Positions 21,793 to 33,700 of a DNA stretch of 64,000 nucleotides are shown in pieces. The notes under the pieces are model-generated. The model was not told the origin of the DNA and ran no database searches. It saw nothing but the letters and a program-made list of their open reading frames with translations. The stretch comes from Pyrenopolyporus hunteri. Lineage: Eukaryota; Ascomycota; Sordariomycetes; Xylariales; Hypoxylaceae. The stretch lies in assembly GCA_902806595.1 (NCBI GenBank), contig CADCXC010000005.1, positions 1,798,001 to 1,862,000 of the forward strand. Direction: 5' to 3'. The position numbers were made by a program, and so were the translations under genes. The number at the start of each line of letters is the position of its first letter. The stretch's first letter is position 1.

Positions 21793-22922
21793 CTACTTCG
21801 TCTTCTTAGGCTCCTGAATCCCTTGTCTACGGCGATGACTATCTAGCGTAATATCCACCTTATCTAGAGCCCTTATTGCCCTAGTCACGGTTTTAATGCT
21901 ATCATATAAGATAACTATACAGTAACGTTAGTACCAGCTTCTCATTTGGCTATTATAGAAAATTCGCGGTTTGTTATACTCACAGACAGGGACTATAGCC
22001 CAAGGTAAGTTGAACCCAACGTAATAGACCCAGAAATATAGGGCCTCTGGGCGGCTGTGAGAGCGGCCGGTGAAGTAGAATTCGGAAAGGCTTGTGGCGT
22101 AGTATAACGCGACGCCGTAGAGATGCGCCATACACACGACAATGCGAAGCGCGTATCGTGACGGGCTACCCCGAACAATCGATACAGCATTCGCGAAGCA
22201 GAGAGGCCCCCAGATGAACTATTATAATAAGCATCCATCCTTACGTAACTATAGCGTCTCGTACTAGGAGTTGGCCTAGGTTTACTTACTGCTGTTATAC
22301 TCTCAACACTGAGCATGAAGAAGTCGGACGTCAGGTACCGCGAATCGGATTGCGCGTACTCCTTCCAGAGCTGAGCAAGTACATTCTGCGACGATGCGAC
22401 GGTAGCATGATTCAGAACGTAGTATCCTTATCGCAGAGTCAGCCGATAAACCCTCTAAATATGATTACTTATAGCCTTCCCATTTCCGTATCCCACCGTG
22501 AATAAGGTAGCTAGGAAACCCACATAAAGCGATAAACCTACCTTCAAATACGCAGTGTAAACAACCATCTGAGGATACGAATTAGTAAAAAGGGGCCGGT
22601 CAAACATATACAAGAGTCTATGATGCTGGATACGCGACTCACTCATAACGAACCAGCAGAACAGAGCCAAACTAGACTTCTTCAAGTTCGGATTCGCCCT
22701 TAACGCCGCTATAGAAGCACCCAGGAGTGCAAACCCAAGCATGCCCGCCAAAGATGCTAGGAGCACAGGGACAGGCGCTTCATTGGGCGCGTAGTTCGGT
22801 ATGATCACACCCGGGGGGTAGTATGGGTGTGACGGTGGGAGGTCCTCGACCTTAATCTCGGGCTCCGGCACTGCATCTCTGCCAATTAACGACCGCCAAT
22901 TGATCCCCATGATCCCCGCCAT
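21793..22922 (-). CDS. EBP-like protein (emopamil-binding / Delta8-Delta7 sterol isomerase family, EXPERA fold)
   Basis: Four exons: 22922-22469, 22426-22290, 22218-21984 and 21914-21793. All joins keep frame (donors GTAATC, GTAAGT, GTGAGT), giving 315 residues. The protein has about five membrane segments: PVLLASLAGMLGFALLGASI, KKSSLALFCWFVMSE, VYTAYLKVGLSLYVGFLATLF, FIWGPLCFANAVSIV and WVYYVGFNLPWAIVPVFILY. EBP-type residues include the YYVLNH segment before a short helix (QNVLAQLWKEYAQSDSRYL), a WGP turn, the ELYFTGR-like LSEFYFTGR and the late N-P-W. EBP proteins isomerise the 8-ene bond of sterols in the ER; fungi usually use Erg2 for ergosterol, so this copy may act on another sterol or be a binding protein. 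The start at 22922 was chosen because the frame before it lacks an ATG. Confidence 0.85.
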
Positions 22923-23342
22923 GATTGGAAACCTAAAGCGTGCTATGAATATTCCGTCGCTCAAGAATATGATCTGCCGACTCGGAAGATGTTCGTGGAA
23001 CTTTCTCTTCAGGGGTCGTGCTCAGTGCTGCTAAGGCTTGGTGGCTTGGCCTTTTTGGGAAATAAGCGTGTTCGGCTCCGAGGGATATTGTACCTACATG
23101 GTATTTCAGCCATAGACTTCCTTCCATTGATCATAGGCACTTCAGTCCGTTGGCTTTGATAGTCATCTTCTAAGTTCGCGACGTTGATTCCTCTTATAAA
23201 TAAGATTATCCATCATCAGGTTCAAAAAAGGAGGTGAAATAATACAGATAATTAGGAAGTACCTGGGCCGGCCAGTTCCAGCTCCAGGCCAAGACATACG
23301 AATCCCGATCCGCACCAAGCACAAAGTACCACACATATCGAA
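22923..23342. promoter_or_regulatory. Divergent promoter region between the EBP-like and PEBP genes
   Basis: 420 bases between two divergent start codons, with pyrimidine-rich stretches and no gene. It presumably drives both genes. Confidence 0.4.
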
Positions 23343-24114
23343 ATGACGGCTCTTCTCGAGGTATCGCTATCATGGCTCTTCAAGAACGCCAAGGGCCATG
23401 ACGCGAAGAGCTTCTACACGGGACCCGCGTTTGCGGGCTTACAACAAAAGCAGGAGATCACAGTGACGGCGCCGGAGTGCGGCCCCACCAACTCGGTGCT
23501 CGGCGTCGAGTACACGCACGACGGCGCGGGCAAATTCCCTACCCTGCGCTGGGAGGCGCCGCCGCACATCGCGGACAAGGTCAAGGAGTGGCTGGTTGTC
23601 TCGGAGGACCCGGATGCGCCGTTGCCCACGCCTATTTGTCACGGGTGAGTGTTTGAGCGGATGGTCTCCGATTATGTGCCAAGCTAGTTTGCGAGAGAGC
23701 TGTCCTAACGCGGGGCTTGGGGTTAAACTATGATAGTATCTATACGGGCATCCCGCCTACAAAGACGAGCGTCGAAGCCGCCGACTTCGAAGTTAAAGAC
23801 CCGGGTAAGGCGCTCTTAAAGGGTGGGTTTCATTACGGCCGGTTGAGAAATGGGCGCGTGTACATTCCGCCCCGGCCGCTGTTGAATCATGGGCCGCATA
23901 GATGTGAGTGATTTTCTATTTACCTAAACGTCTGGTTATACTTAGTAACCGCTAACATGGCGAAGACGTCTTCGAGGTCGTGGCATTGAAAGAACCGCTG
24001 GGCCTTAACCTGCTAACTGCGACAACGACAAGGGAGCAAATAGCCGAAGAAATAGTTGGTAAGGTCCTTGGATGGGGTATGTGGGTGGGCATCGCGGAAA
24101 GGAAGTGGGAGTAG
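23343..24114 (+). CDS. Phosphatidylethanolamine-binding protein family (PEBP/YbhB-like)
   Basis: Soluble small ligand- or phospholipid-binding fold, in some species a protease or kinase inhibitor. Three exons, 23343-23644, 23737-23903 and 23966-24114, give 205 residues. The family signature is seen: VSEDPDAPLP (the D-P-D-A-P anion-site loop) and NHGPHRYVFEVVAL (the G-x-H-R box). The splices are needed to complete ICHGIYTGIPP and PHRYVF, and all use canonical GTGAGT donors. The substrate-site residues Asp and His are present. The usual C-terminal helix is present (TTTREQIAEEIVGKVLGWG). There is no signal peptide, so the protein is cytosolic. The exact ligand cannot be read from sequence. Confidence 0.9.
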
Positions 24115-24562
24115 AGAAGTTATGTCCTCGTTTCTTTCCAAGTCGACTGGTTATACCCATGCAGGTATCTTTGCAGTAATATGTAAGATGCAGATGCCCT
24201 ACAGATAGTCATATACTCCCACGTGTAATATAAAAACCACGAGATATGAAGTATTTAACTAACTCTGGTACCTCCTCAACACGAGACCTGCATATGTGGG
24301 CACGAGTCAGGCAGACTCGATCTGCAGGGATCGGGACCGAAATCTTGCCGAGATCGTCGTTGGCGTTAAAATACTACGCCCCCTTAAGGCCTTTTATATC
24401 CGCACCCTGGAACCATGATATATGTCGTGTAGCCGCGCCGGCTAATGTAAGGCATCATTCTTCACTGATCCCAATCTCTCGGCGCCAACGTTATTCGCGA
24501 GATCTTATCGGGCTTGGCGAACGCCATTTTGGTGTCTCGGAGCCGTAAATTCGTCACCGCCA
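24115..24562. other. Intergenic region upstream of a Zn2Cys6 regulator
   Basis: About 450 bases with no supported gene; presumed terminator of the PEBP gene and promoter of the next gene. Confidence 0.45.
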
Positions 24563-26868
24563 ATGCCGAGTCCAACTCAGGAACCGCCACCGTTTAACAC
24601 GGCGGCTAGCCGAATTAAACGGAATACCGCCTGCAACAGCTGTCGAGACGCGAAGGTATGTTTACTAAGTAGTAAATATTTGTATATTTCACCCCTATTA
24701 ATGCCCTTCATAGGTGCGCTGTAATCCGAGCCATAATCCAAATCAACCATGTCAGCGTTGTGCAAAGCTTCGCTTAACGTGCGTTGTAGATAAGACTCAT
24801 AAGAGAATAAGTCGGAAAAGGTAATTTCTCTTCGCTTTATATTAATTCCAAAATTGCTGAAACGGAATCCATCTAGTAAGTTGGATGAGTTGGTCCGGGA
24901 AATTCAATCCATCAAGCAGAGTGTCAGTGGCCAGTCCACCTCTTTGCCAAACCAGGCAGCAGGATTCTCCCCGCCGAACGAGGTTATCACCTCTTTCAAA
25001 GAGACCGTCCCACCACGACTCGGAGTACCGTCTCCTATTAGTATCTCTACGGATGGCGTCTCTGCGGATGCAGAAGGGACGTCACCCGTTATCGTGGCAT
25101 CTGCAAACAGTACCACAGTTGCCCCCTCCTCAGTAATACATACACCCCATACTCCCGCCAGCATCCCACTCATTCAAGCCCCGACGATCGAGCCCGCGCT
25201 CCCCAGAGCCTTAGGGTCGCAACCATTCTCAGGGGACGACATCGACTACTATTTCCAGAAGTGAGTGTAGTACCACCATAATCCGTAGAGCACCGTGCAT
25301 TTCTAATTCCGAGTACTAGATACTTTGAACATTATCACCCATACATGCCAATCGTGCGGCATAGGGACCCCAATAAATGCTATGAATCCGGCCCCCTATT
25401 GTTCTGGGCAATCATCTATATAGCATGCCGTCGCTATGCTAGAAATCCAACCATCTTCTCCTTCCTGGGAGACGCTGTCAAGCGAGATGCCTTTGCAGCC
25501 ATCACCAGCCCACCCCTTCACATGCCTTCGATAAACGCCCTCATACTGCTCTGCACGTGGATCTTCCCAGAGGTGCGATTCATACAAGACCCGTGCACGC
25601 TCTTCACCAGTGTTTGCATGACAGCAACCATCCAGCTGGGAATTCACTGCGGAAAAGGGGCCCACCCCGAGTTCAGCGTTGGCGACTTTCAGAACAGCTT
25701 CACGGATGAGGAAGCCGCGTTTACGTGGGCCGGGTATAACATCGTCGCCCAAAGGGTATCTTCGTCCCTGGGACTCCCCCCTCTAGGCGGCCTCTTCAAC
25801 CAGACCGTCCAGAACGTCATCGACGGGAGGACGCCTTTCCACGTCCCTTCCACCTTCCGAGTCTTCCTCGAGTGCCAGAAATTCTGCAATCACGTAAGCA
25901 AGACCATGGGGGCGTGCTTAGAAGAGTCGCGAGGCGTTGCGCCGCAGATGGTCCAGTTACTTGAAGATGAGTGGAACGCCGTAAAGGGACTGATATGTTC
26001 CGAGCGCGCAGGTGCGTTTTCCCCCGTTCCTCCCGAATCCTCTCCCCCGCGGGATCTTACCCACTAACCCAACGCAGACGACCTCGACCGCTTCAACGCG
26101 CTGCTAGTAGACCTCGAGATCCAGACGTACTACATGATCCCTCTCCCGGGGTACAACCCCGCGGCCCTGAAGCGGAACATCCTGCGCACGTACAACACGG
26201 CGCAGGCCGCGATCCGGGAGTCGCTCGAGCTGGACCGGAAGACGGGGTTCCTGCGGCACATCCCGCACCCGCACCTGCGCGCGCTGCTGGGCGCCGGGTG
26301 CGTCGTGTACCGGGTGCTGCGGTCGTCCTACAAGGCGCTCGTCGACCGCGCCGCCGCCGAGCGCGCCGCCGCCGCCATCGTCGCCGTCTCCCGCCGCGCC
26401 ACCGTCGCCGACGCCGACCTGCCCACCCGCTTCGGCAACCTCCTCGAGTCCTGGTCGGACTGGCTGCTCGCCCAGCCCGACGCCCACTGGGGCGAGGAGC
26501 CCGTCTCCGCCTTCTCGGAGCGCCTGGGCGCCAGCGTCACGTTCGATTGCATGACGCGCTGGAAGAACGACCGCCGCTTGAATAATCTGCGCTGTCGCTG
26601 CCAGCCTGCCGCTGCTGGTGCTGGTGCTGGTGCTGGGTCGGGTTCGTCCGCCGGGGTTGGGGCTACGGCGGGGACGGCTAATACTGCTGCAACAGCCGCT
26701 TCTGCTGGTTCGGCTGATGCTGTCGCTGCTGCTGCTGCGAATGACGGTGAGAATACGGCCGTTGCGCAGGGCGGTGTCGATGCCTTGCAGAATATCGATT
26801 GGACTTTCATGGACGATTTCGACTGGACCTTTGAGCCGATGATGCCGGTGATGACGGCACCGACGTAA
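24563..26868 (+). CDS. Zn(II)2Cys6 transcription factor with fungal-specific middle domain
   Basis: Five exons, 24563-24655, 24714-24820, 24877-25260, 25320-26011 and 26078-26868, give 688 residues. The N-terminal binuclear zinc cluster is complete: Cys24, 27, 34, 44, 47 and 54 (spacing C-2-C-6-C-9-C-2-C-6-C), with the basic RDAKVRC core split by intron 1. A short linker (HKRISRK) and SKLDELVREIQSIKQS look like a dimerising coiled coil. Next comes a Ser/Pro/Thr-rich spacer and the fungal_trans domain (YFEHYHPYMPIVRH, then FWAIIYIACRRYARNPTIF, HMPSINALILLCTWIFPE, SVCMTATIQLGIHCG). Exon 5 is very GC-rich and encodes an Ala-rich helix and an Ala/Gly-rich low-complexity tail ending in a DFDWTFEPMM-type acidic-aromatic motif, a likely activation segment. 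The target genes are unknown. Confidence 0.92.
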
Positions 26869-27493
26869 AGGGGGCTTGATGGGGGGAGAGAAAATGAAGG
26901 AATAGCTGCTGTCGCCTTTTTTTGGGTGCTGGGGGCGCTGGTGTAGGTAGGTAGGCATGATGATGAGCATTATCACGAGTGAAATTGATGAGCATAAGGA
27001 TCCGGGTTGTGGAAAAAAGGCGATGCAACACGGGGCGTTTAATTCCGTATATACCTCCGTATTCCCAATATCGTATATACCATATAATAGTACCTCAACA
27101 GTTTCTAGGGGGTGCAAGTCTATGCTAGCTCTATAGTTAGTACAACTAATTGACTTGCTCGCCGTGCTCCTGAAGTCTACGATAATCTTAGTAGCGATAA
27201 AAATCGTGAAAGACTTAGTTCGAACTATATAAAAGTATATTAATTTACCTAGAAGTCTCAGTCTATTTACATACATTATGTACCATATAATCGAGTGATC
27301 TATTTCACATAGATATATAATAAAATACACTTGTTAAATGAGGGGGATATCGTAGCTCTACAAGTACCGGCTATACACATTCCTTGCAGTCCGCCCATAA
27401 TATGATATATCTCTTACTTTACCCCCGTTGACATCCGATACGCCTTAGCTAGTAGGTCCAGGTCCCCTCCCTCCTGATATCAGCGCCATGTTT
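26869..27493. other. Convergent 3' region between two Zn2Cys6 genes
   Basis: About 620 bases, AT-rich, between stop codons. A long antisense open frame spans it and exon 5 of the plus gene, but it is explained by the extreme GC bias of that exon and not by coding. Confidence 0.5.
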
Positions 27494-30400
27494 CTATGGT
27501 CTAGGTTGTGGTTCCCACCAAGAATCTCCGAATCCAAAGAAGTTTGGGGCCCCACCGCTAGCGAAAACCCACGGCGTGGTCTCGTCTTGGCCCCCGGGAT
27601 CGCTTTGAACAATCGGAAAAGGTCCGATCCCAGGCGTAGTACGCTGGTTTTGAAAGCACGATATGTTCGCTGGCGCCTGGCTGCGAGTCGTCGTGCGGGC
27701 CTGCTGACTGCTAGTCTGCGACGTCGGCGCCGGGACATGCGCGTCTGAGGGGATCGTCGTTGGGGGCTTCGCATTCACACTAGGGGAACCTGTGCGGTGC
27801 GGCAAGTTCATCACGTTCATCTGGAAGCCGGCCCCGTAGCCCGAAGCGGGAAACGCAGGCCGTGACGGGGGGGCCGTGGATAGAGGAGCCATGGGCGAGG
27901 AATGCGTCGAGGGGTTACCCGATGCTTGGCCTAAGACCCCATCGATGGTCCAGGGGGTGTCGTAGTTCTCAGAACGACCATCTAATGTAGTGCTAGCCCC
28001 CGGGGAGAGGGATATACGTTTTCGTTTATTACTGCCCGCAGAGTTGGCGGCGTGGGCTTCCTGTGAAGAAAAATCAAGTTCCCGGAATTCCGTCACCCAG
28101 GTCCCAGTGTTACAGTCAGCATATTCGTCATCCAAAACTTTGCCCACGGGCTTCCCAAGTGGTAGGCGGCCTGGTAATGGCGGTTGGACTTCGGAGTGCC
28201 TTGATATTTTAGACCGGGCGAGCAGAGGTATATTTTGTGAGACGTGGATTTTGAGGTCGTCATCGAGGGCCTCGAGGCGTGATAGTCGCACGATGTGGTG
28301 GACGTCATTTCGCTCGATATCAACGACGACTTGGCGAAGAAACGCCCGAGTGATGGGATGAGTTTTCCCAAAAGCCTCCACTTTAGCAATAAAAGTCAGT
28401 TATTCTTCCGAGAGAAGGGTCAACGAGTTTAGGTATGTGCCATGAATATTAACTCTGTAATAAGTCCGACTAAGAAGCTTTAACTCCCAGGCTCGGCGGG
28501 GCCTCAATAAGAAGAAATACTCTAAAGTGATACGTACTAGCAGCGATTAGAAAATTGAGATTATCTGCATGAGTAGGCGTCTTGGTTTCTTTACAGAAAT
28601 ATATATAGACGGAGGCAGCGCAGTATAAGGCTAATGCGGCTAACGGTGTTTTCTACTACAATGTTAGTAGCTTTTAAAGAGACCCATTCTGCCAGTCTAT
28701 ATCGTCACTTACAGGGCCCGAGTTCACGTGGCTAGTTAGCTTTATAATGTTGACGATTTCCTGTGCTGCTGTACTCATTCGATCATGGCAGATCTTTTTA
28801 GCAGTCTCGGGTAATTTGTAGTTATCTATGGTCTCGATCGCGGCGTGATGCAAGCAAATTATTGATGCATGTAGGTTGAGGTTCGTGTGAACGGCGATCT
28901 GGTCACGATAATTTTCAGGCAATCGGAAAGACTCCGGGAGATACATGAATGCACTCGAGAGGACGTTGTCGATTTCGCGGTGGCGCTGCCAATACTCGCC
29001 ATACTCGTAGTTATCAGGGCTATCGGTGGGTTTAGGCTTGTGAACGTGTTTGAGGATTTTGTTAAATCTTGATCTTCATTAGTAGGTTGAAGAAGACGAG
29101 GGGGCGGCGGCGATTCTAACACGTGGCAAACTAATACAGCACCGGCAAACGACGAATACGGTTTGCCCTTAAAGGCGTCTTGAATACTAAATGTCTCTAC
29201 TTTCTCCCCGCTGTAGAACGCAGATTCCGGCTATAAGGCTAAGGTTAGTAAAATGGAGCCCTGTAAATTTCGGATACTCTGATGTTGGCATAATATAATT
29301 GAAATAAAAGAGCGTATCTGAACTTAAAGTCCAAGGCGAGAGGGTCCAGTGTTGACTCACAGCAGGAAGCAATGTCGTAATCTAAGAGGTATAATTAGCT
29401 ACGGCTCTAACATTCTTGGTCATTCATCTTACTTACATCAGAGGGGTCAATAAGGAACGGCCAACCGGTTGAGACCGAGCAATGGCTATCAATGCAAAAG
29501 ATTCCCCAGAAAACTCTTCGCCGTTCTTCTAATTCAACCCAGTCTCTCGGGGGTAATAGAGTGGGGCATATCTCCTCTGCCGCACCGTCGAGTCTATGAA
29601 GACCCATCATTTGGACAAGCCGAACACCTCTGGAGGAGCTCATGGATGCTCGGGTAAACAGCATAGCTTTGGCCTCGTATGTGGCTAGCAAGCACCAGGC
29701 TTGAGCATGCGCGACCGTAATGAAATGTTCCCCGTGCCCCTTCAAGACAGGTAGTGAGTAAAAAGCACGGGAGTTGAAATTAGGAGTACGCAGCTTACCC
29801 TCAGCTCGTCTAACTCAGCGTATTGTCGGGCGCGTCGATAAAAGACGTCATGGTAGGCACCATACTTCGGGTGGCCATTCGCGGCAAGAGCCCAGATCGC
29901 GTATTGGAGACACATGGGCGGCTTCATATGAGGCGCCGAATAGAAGGCCTGTAGGTAGCGTGAGGGATGGACTATGGGAATGAGATGTCCCTGTCGCTCG
30001 AAGAAGAATCGGTTGCTGTTATTGTGAGTGACCGAATGGACATTGCCCGGCAAGGGCCACTTACAGATCTTCCATTACCTCAAAAGGGGGTAGAGATTCA
30101 AATATCCCACCCAAATCCATGAGGTCGCCACTGAAAGGGACACTGCCTTGGCCTTGGCCTTGACCTTGACCGTCTAAGTTCCCCGTCCCGAACGCGGGTG
30201 TTTGGTCTTGCTGGAACGAGAACGCACCAACATCATCCAAAGAGATGTTGGGGTCATTGAAGTCAAGCCCCTCGAAGAAGACATCCTCGGCCGCTGGCGT
30301 TGTGGTGGGCTGCTGAAAGCTCGCCGGCTCGGTAGTCTCGCCCTGCGATGACTTATTCTGGCTTGCTTCTTTCAGAAGCACTTCAACTTGGGCTGTACGC

Positions 30401-30780
30401 AGGTAACTATGGTTCAGTCCAACTGTTGGGTTATCAGATGCGAATCAGGATATAATTTACCTAGACGGGCCTCGAGCTCTCTCACATTTCTTCGCTTGAA
30501 GGCGGGTTTCCTTCGGGACTCGGGATAGACACATTCAAGCTTGGCTTTCTCACAGCGGTTACACCGTGGCTTAGAGCGATCACATTTCAGTTTCCGATTC
30601 CTGTGTGATCCTTATGAGCTACAAGGTAGAATACGGGCAGCCATCAACCAACATTACCTGCATGAAACGCAAGACTAACGTGCAGGGTTAGCGGATCTGA
30701 CATCTTGGAATAGGGGTTAAGTAGAAATTCACCAATATCTCTCCGGCCTGGCCGCTAGGCGCCTCAGCATCTCCTGGCAT
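27494..30780 (-). CDS. Zn(II)2Cys6 transcription factor, 11-exon gene
   Basis: Exons: 30780-30733, 30674-30658, 30600-30461, 30392-30065, 30015-29799, 29739-29437, 29381-29361, 29230-29121, 29067-28713, 28652-28538 and 28380-27494, together 846 residues. Every join keeps frame. The zinc cluster is Cys18, 21, 28, 35, 38 and 45 (C-2-C-6-C-6-C-2-C-6-C); the first two cysteines sit on a 17-nt exon. A leucine-rich helix (RNVRELEARLAQVEVLLKEA) follows for dimerisation. The fungal_trans domain includes FFFERQGHLIPIVHPSRYLQ, MCLQYAIWALAANGHP, GVRLVQMMGLHRLDG, RRRVFWGIFCIDSHCSVSTGWP and YGEYWQRHREIDNVLSSAFM. A 21-nt exon encodes ITTLLPA. The C-terminus is Pro/Ser/Gln-rich and disordered. The family is large and the regulated pathway is unknown. 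It is convergent with the other Zn2Cys6 gene and close to a homeodomain gene. Confidence 0.9.
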
Positions 30781-33700
30781 GATGTCGACGCGATGAAATC
30801 ATTTAAGACTTCGCACATCAGGGTATAATTTTCAAACTGTCCGTAAACTCCTCATTCTCTTCGCCTGGTCGTGCATTGCTCACGTAAACGGGAGACTGGA
30901 TGGAGCAGGCATCCATGCACCGAGCGTGATAATAGTAAGGAGACATCGAATGTCCAGGGTTCGGTCATCGGTCATTGGCCATTAGTCATCAGCTAACAGG
31001 CTCCGCTTACTCAGACGGGGCCCTCCGGCTATAACCGTTTTTCCGAGGCCGCGTAACCCCGTTAGGCTACAATATTCGAGATAGGGGTACGGATCCGCAC
31101 CTAGGTATTATCTAATTGAGCTCTCTCAAATGCCTCATGTGTAAGTCTTGGCGCTTATATAAGAAGACCCCGATACGCCTATCGTCGAACCCCAAGTTCG
31201 TCTTATTTTGGTATTTATCTATATATGCATAGTAGCTACATGCGTATAACGGAAAGATATTAAGAATATTCTACATGTACATATAGCGCCCTTGTCAGCA
31301 AACCCTTCGCTTTTCTTTTTTTTCCTCCTTTTTTTTTAGTAAAGCAATTCTCTTCTTCTCTCCCGTCATAGTCCGCCAGTAGAATCGTCAAGAGGCGGAC
31401 CCTATCCCATTGTGGTTCTAGTTTACTTTCCTCGCTGGCACTGTTGTAGGTATCATAAGTATAACCGCAAATATAGTACAAGAAAAAGTTGTTCGTCCAG
31501 GCCATCTCGAAAGCACACATCCAGAGAGCAAGTCTCCTTAACGCACGTCCACTCATTGGCATGCATACCGCACGTGAAGCACAATTCATCAAGCATAATA
31601 CTGATAGTAAACGACCTGTCACATACTACGTGTCCCTAGTACGATATCCACAACTTCTGCATTAAACATGCCCGGCTCAAACTCGAATACCACCTCGCCA
31701 CTGTATCTAGGCCCAGTCAGGTACGCATCTACAGTAACTACACGTCAGTACGTACGCAGGCCCGTCTGTGTTAGCGCCTTGCCATGCAGTGATCCATCCA
31801 AATGGCACCATAGAGTATCCGGGAGCCAACCCCGAATACAGAGGAGACATCGGACAGCGTTCCGAACCTGAGCTCGTACGCCTGAGGCAACCCCAGGGGA
31901 CCGGCGTATCGCGTATTGTGTCCATCGATAACCGAGAAGAGCCTAAGTTGTTGAGCGCGTACAGCAGCCGAAGATGAACTGGCTGATAAGCGCGTGGAAA
32001 GTCCGTGCAGTGCCCGCTCAAGTGCGTCAACTAATAGAGGCCGGGGGTTTCTAGCTTGCGGCGGACGGCGTTTCCGCTCCCAGCAGGACTGACGATGGTT
32101 CAACTGATGGATGTGACAGGTGCAGATCATTTTAGATCGGGATCGGCATTCGTTAGGAACTCTGGAACGTGTAGCAGGAGGAACCGGTGGATAGGGTTGG
32201 GCTAGAGATAGGGCGGTCTCTGCCTTAGTTCACAACGGACACTTCGGTTAGATCACCATTGAAGGTGCATCGTCGAGTCTAAATTAGCTTTGAGGGCCCA
32301 GACATCCGGTATGAAATTTTCAAGACCTCGGCAAAAAAGGAAAATGCGGACTAATATAAAACCTAGATCAGAGACTTTGGGGTTGCTTTTGACAACCTTT
32401 TATTTGTTCTGGGGTATGCCTCGTCCCGTATCTTCGGCTGCGTCCGAGTCATGACCCAGAGGCGGGTGAAGCCCATTCCGTATTTGGAGACATCCTCGTT
32501 ATACGGTCCCAGATGCTCGGGTCATTCTTGAACCGGTGATACGTCATTATCTATAGTAGCCGGGTAGAAGCGAAGGTACAGCCCGAGCGTGAGTTAAGCG
32601 GAAACTCGTCCGTTAGGTCTGTGGGCACTGTATTGAGACAAGGTAACTTTAGCCCACCATCTTGACAAAAATCAATCATCCTATTTTGACGTTTATTAAG
32701 TAGGTCTACAGCATGATGCCGGGTATATCACGATGGAAGAAGAGGCATGCCAAGAAAGGTAGGTTGTTAAGAGCAACAAATTAGTTCCCTCGCCCTTAGA
32801 GCTATGAAACTCTAGATGTCTGGGCGCAATAAATGCGGCTATGCAGCCTATATAGGGCTCTAAAATATTAGCTTTCTAATTGACATTTAGGGAGACATGA
32901 CAACCCCCACGCATGCTAGGTGTCCGACTAATGTTTCAATATGAGATGAAGATGGTGCGATCACAAATATGTGAAAGAGGAGGAGAAACCTAATGGAGTG
33001 AAAGGCCTAGCCATATAAACCTCATTGCTAACCTACCTACGCGAGAATAGCTCGTACTCGGCCCATTCTCTATCATACATGGCGGGAGAGTTGAGATATG
33101 GGTGTATCACACGCCGGTGGCCGTATGAGGGAGGGTGGTTGGTTTTAGGTCGACCAATACCACAGACAATCCTGCCATTTAGCAGACGCCTGCCTTCATT
33201 TAGGGGGTAGCCTAGTGAACACTATGGATCTATTCCGTGTTGTGTGGCAAACGGCTCCGAATGATGAAATATGCTCCAAGGGAACAATCACAACAACTGG
33301 TTATAGTGAGGTGGGTAAACTTGCTAAGAGCGGACCGCCAATTTCGTAGTTCGGAACCTTAGAGGACCCTGTCGCGAATATAAGCACTTGACTAAAGAGG
33401 GGGATAATAAACAAGCGACCTAATATATGAAATCTGCAGTGTAAATGGATGGGTGAGAGGAAGACGTATTCTCGTGACTGTGGTCGCCGAAGTGCTTTTC
33501 AGGGGTATGATAACAAGACATATAACCGTCACATATAACCGTATTTCCTCCAACGCGGCTCAAGTGAAGTGTTTCAGGTGTCATAATCAATATCTGAGAC
33601 CTATCAAGAACTTAGGGGTACGACTAAGAAAGGGTGGATTCTTTATGTCCTGAGTCTAAAGGAGAACTAAGATTTTGTCCGAAGAGAGCACGTCTCAAGC

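Noticed and set aside
26104..27330. 408-codon open frame on the minus strand
   Set aside because: It is antisense to the GC-rich last exon of a Zn2Cys6 gene and continues into AT-rich intergenic DNA. The translation is Arg/Gly/Ala low-complexity with no family features.
28859..29122. Apparent frameshift in the second Zn2Cys6 gene
   Set aside because: A 53-nt intron (donor GTTAGA, branch CTACTAAT, acceptor TCAAG at 29068) restores the conserved frame, so no mutation is needed.
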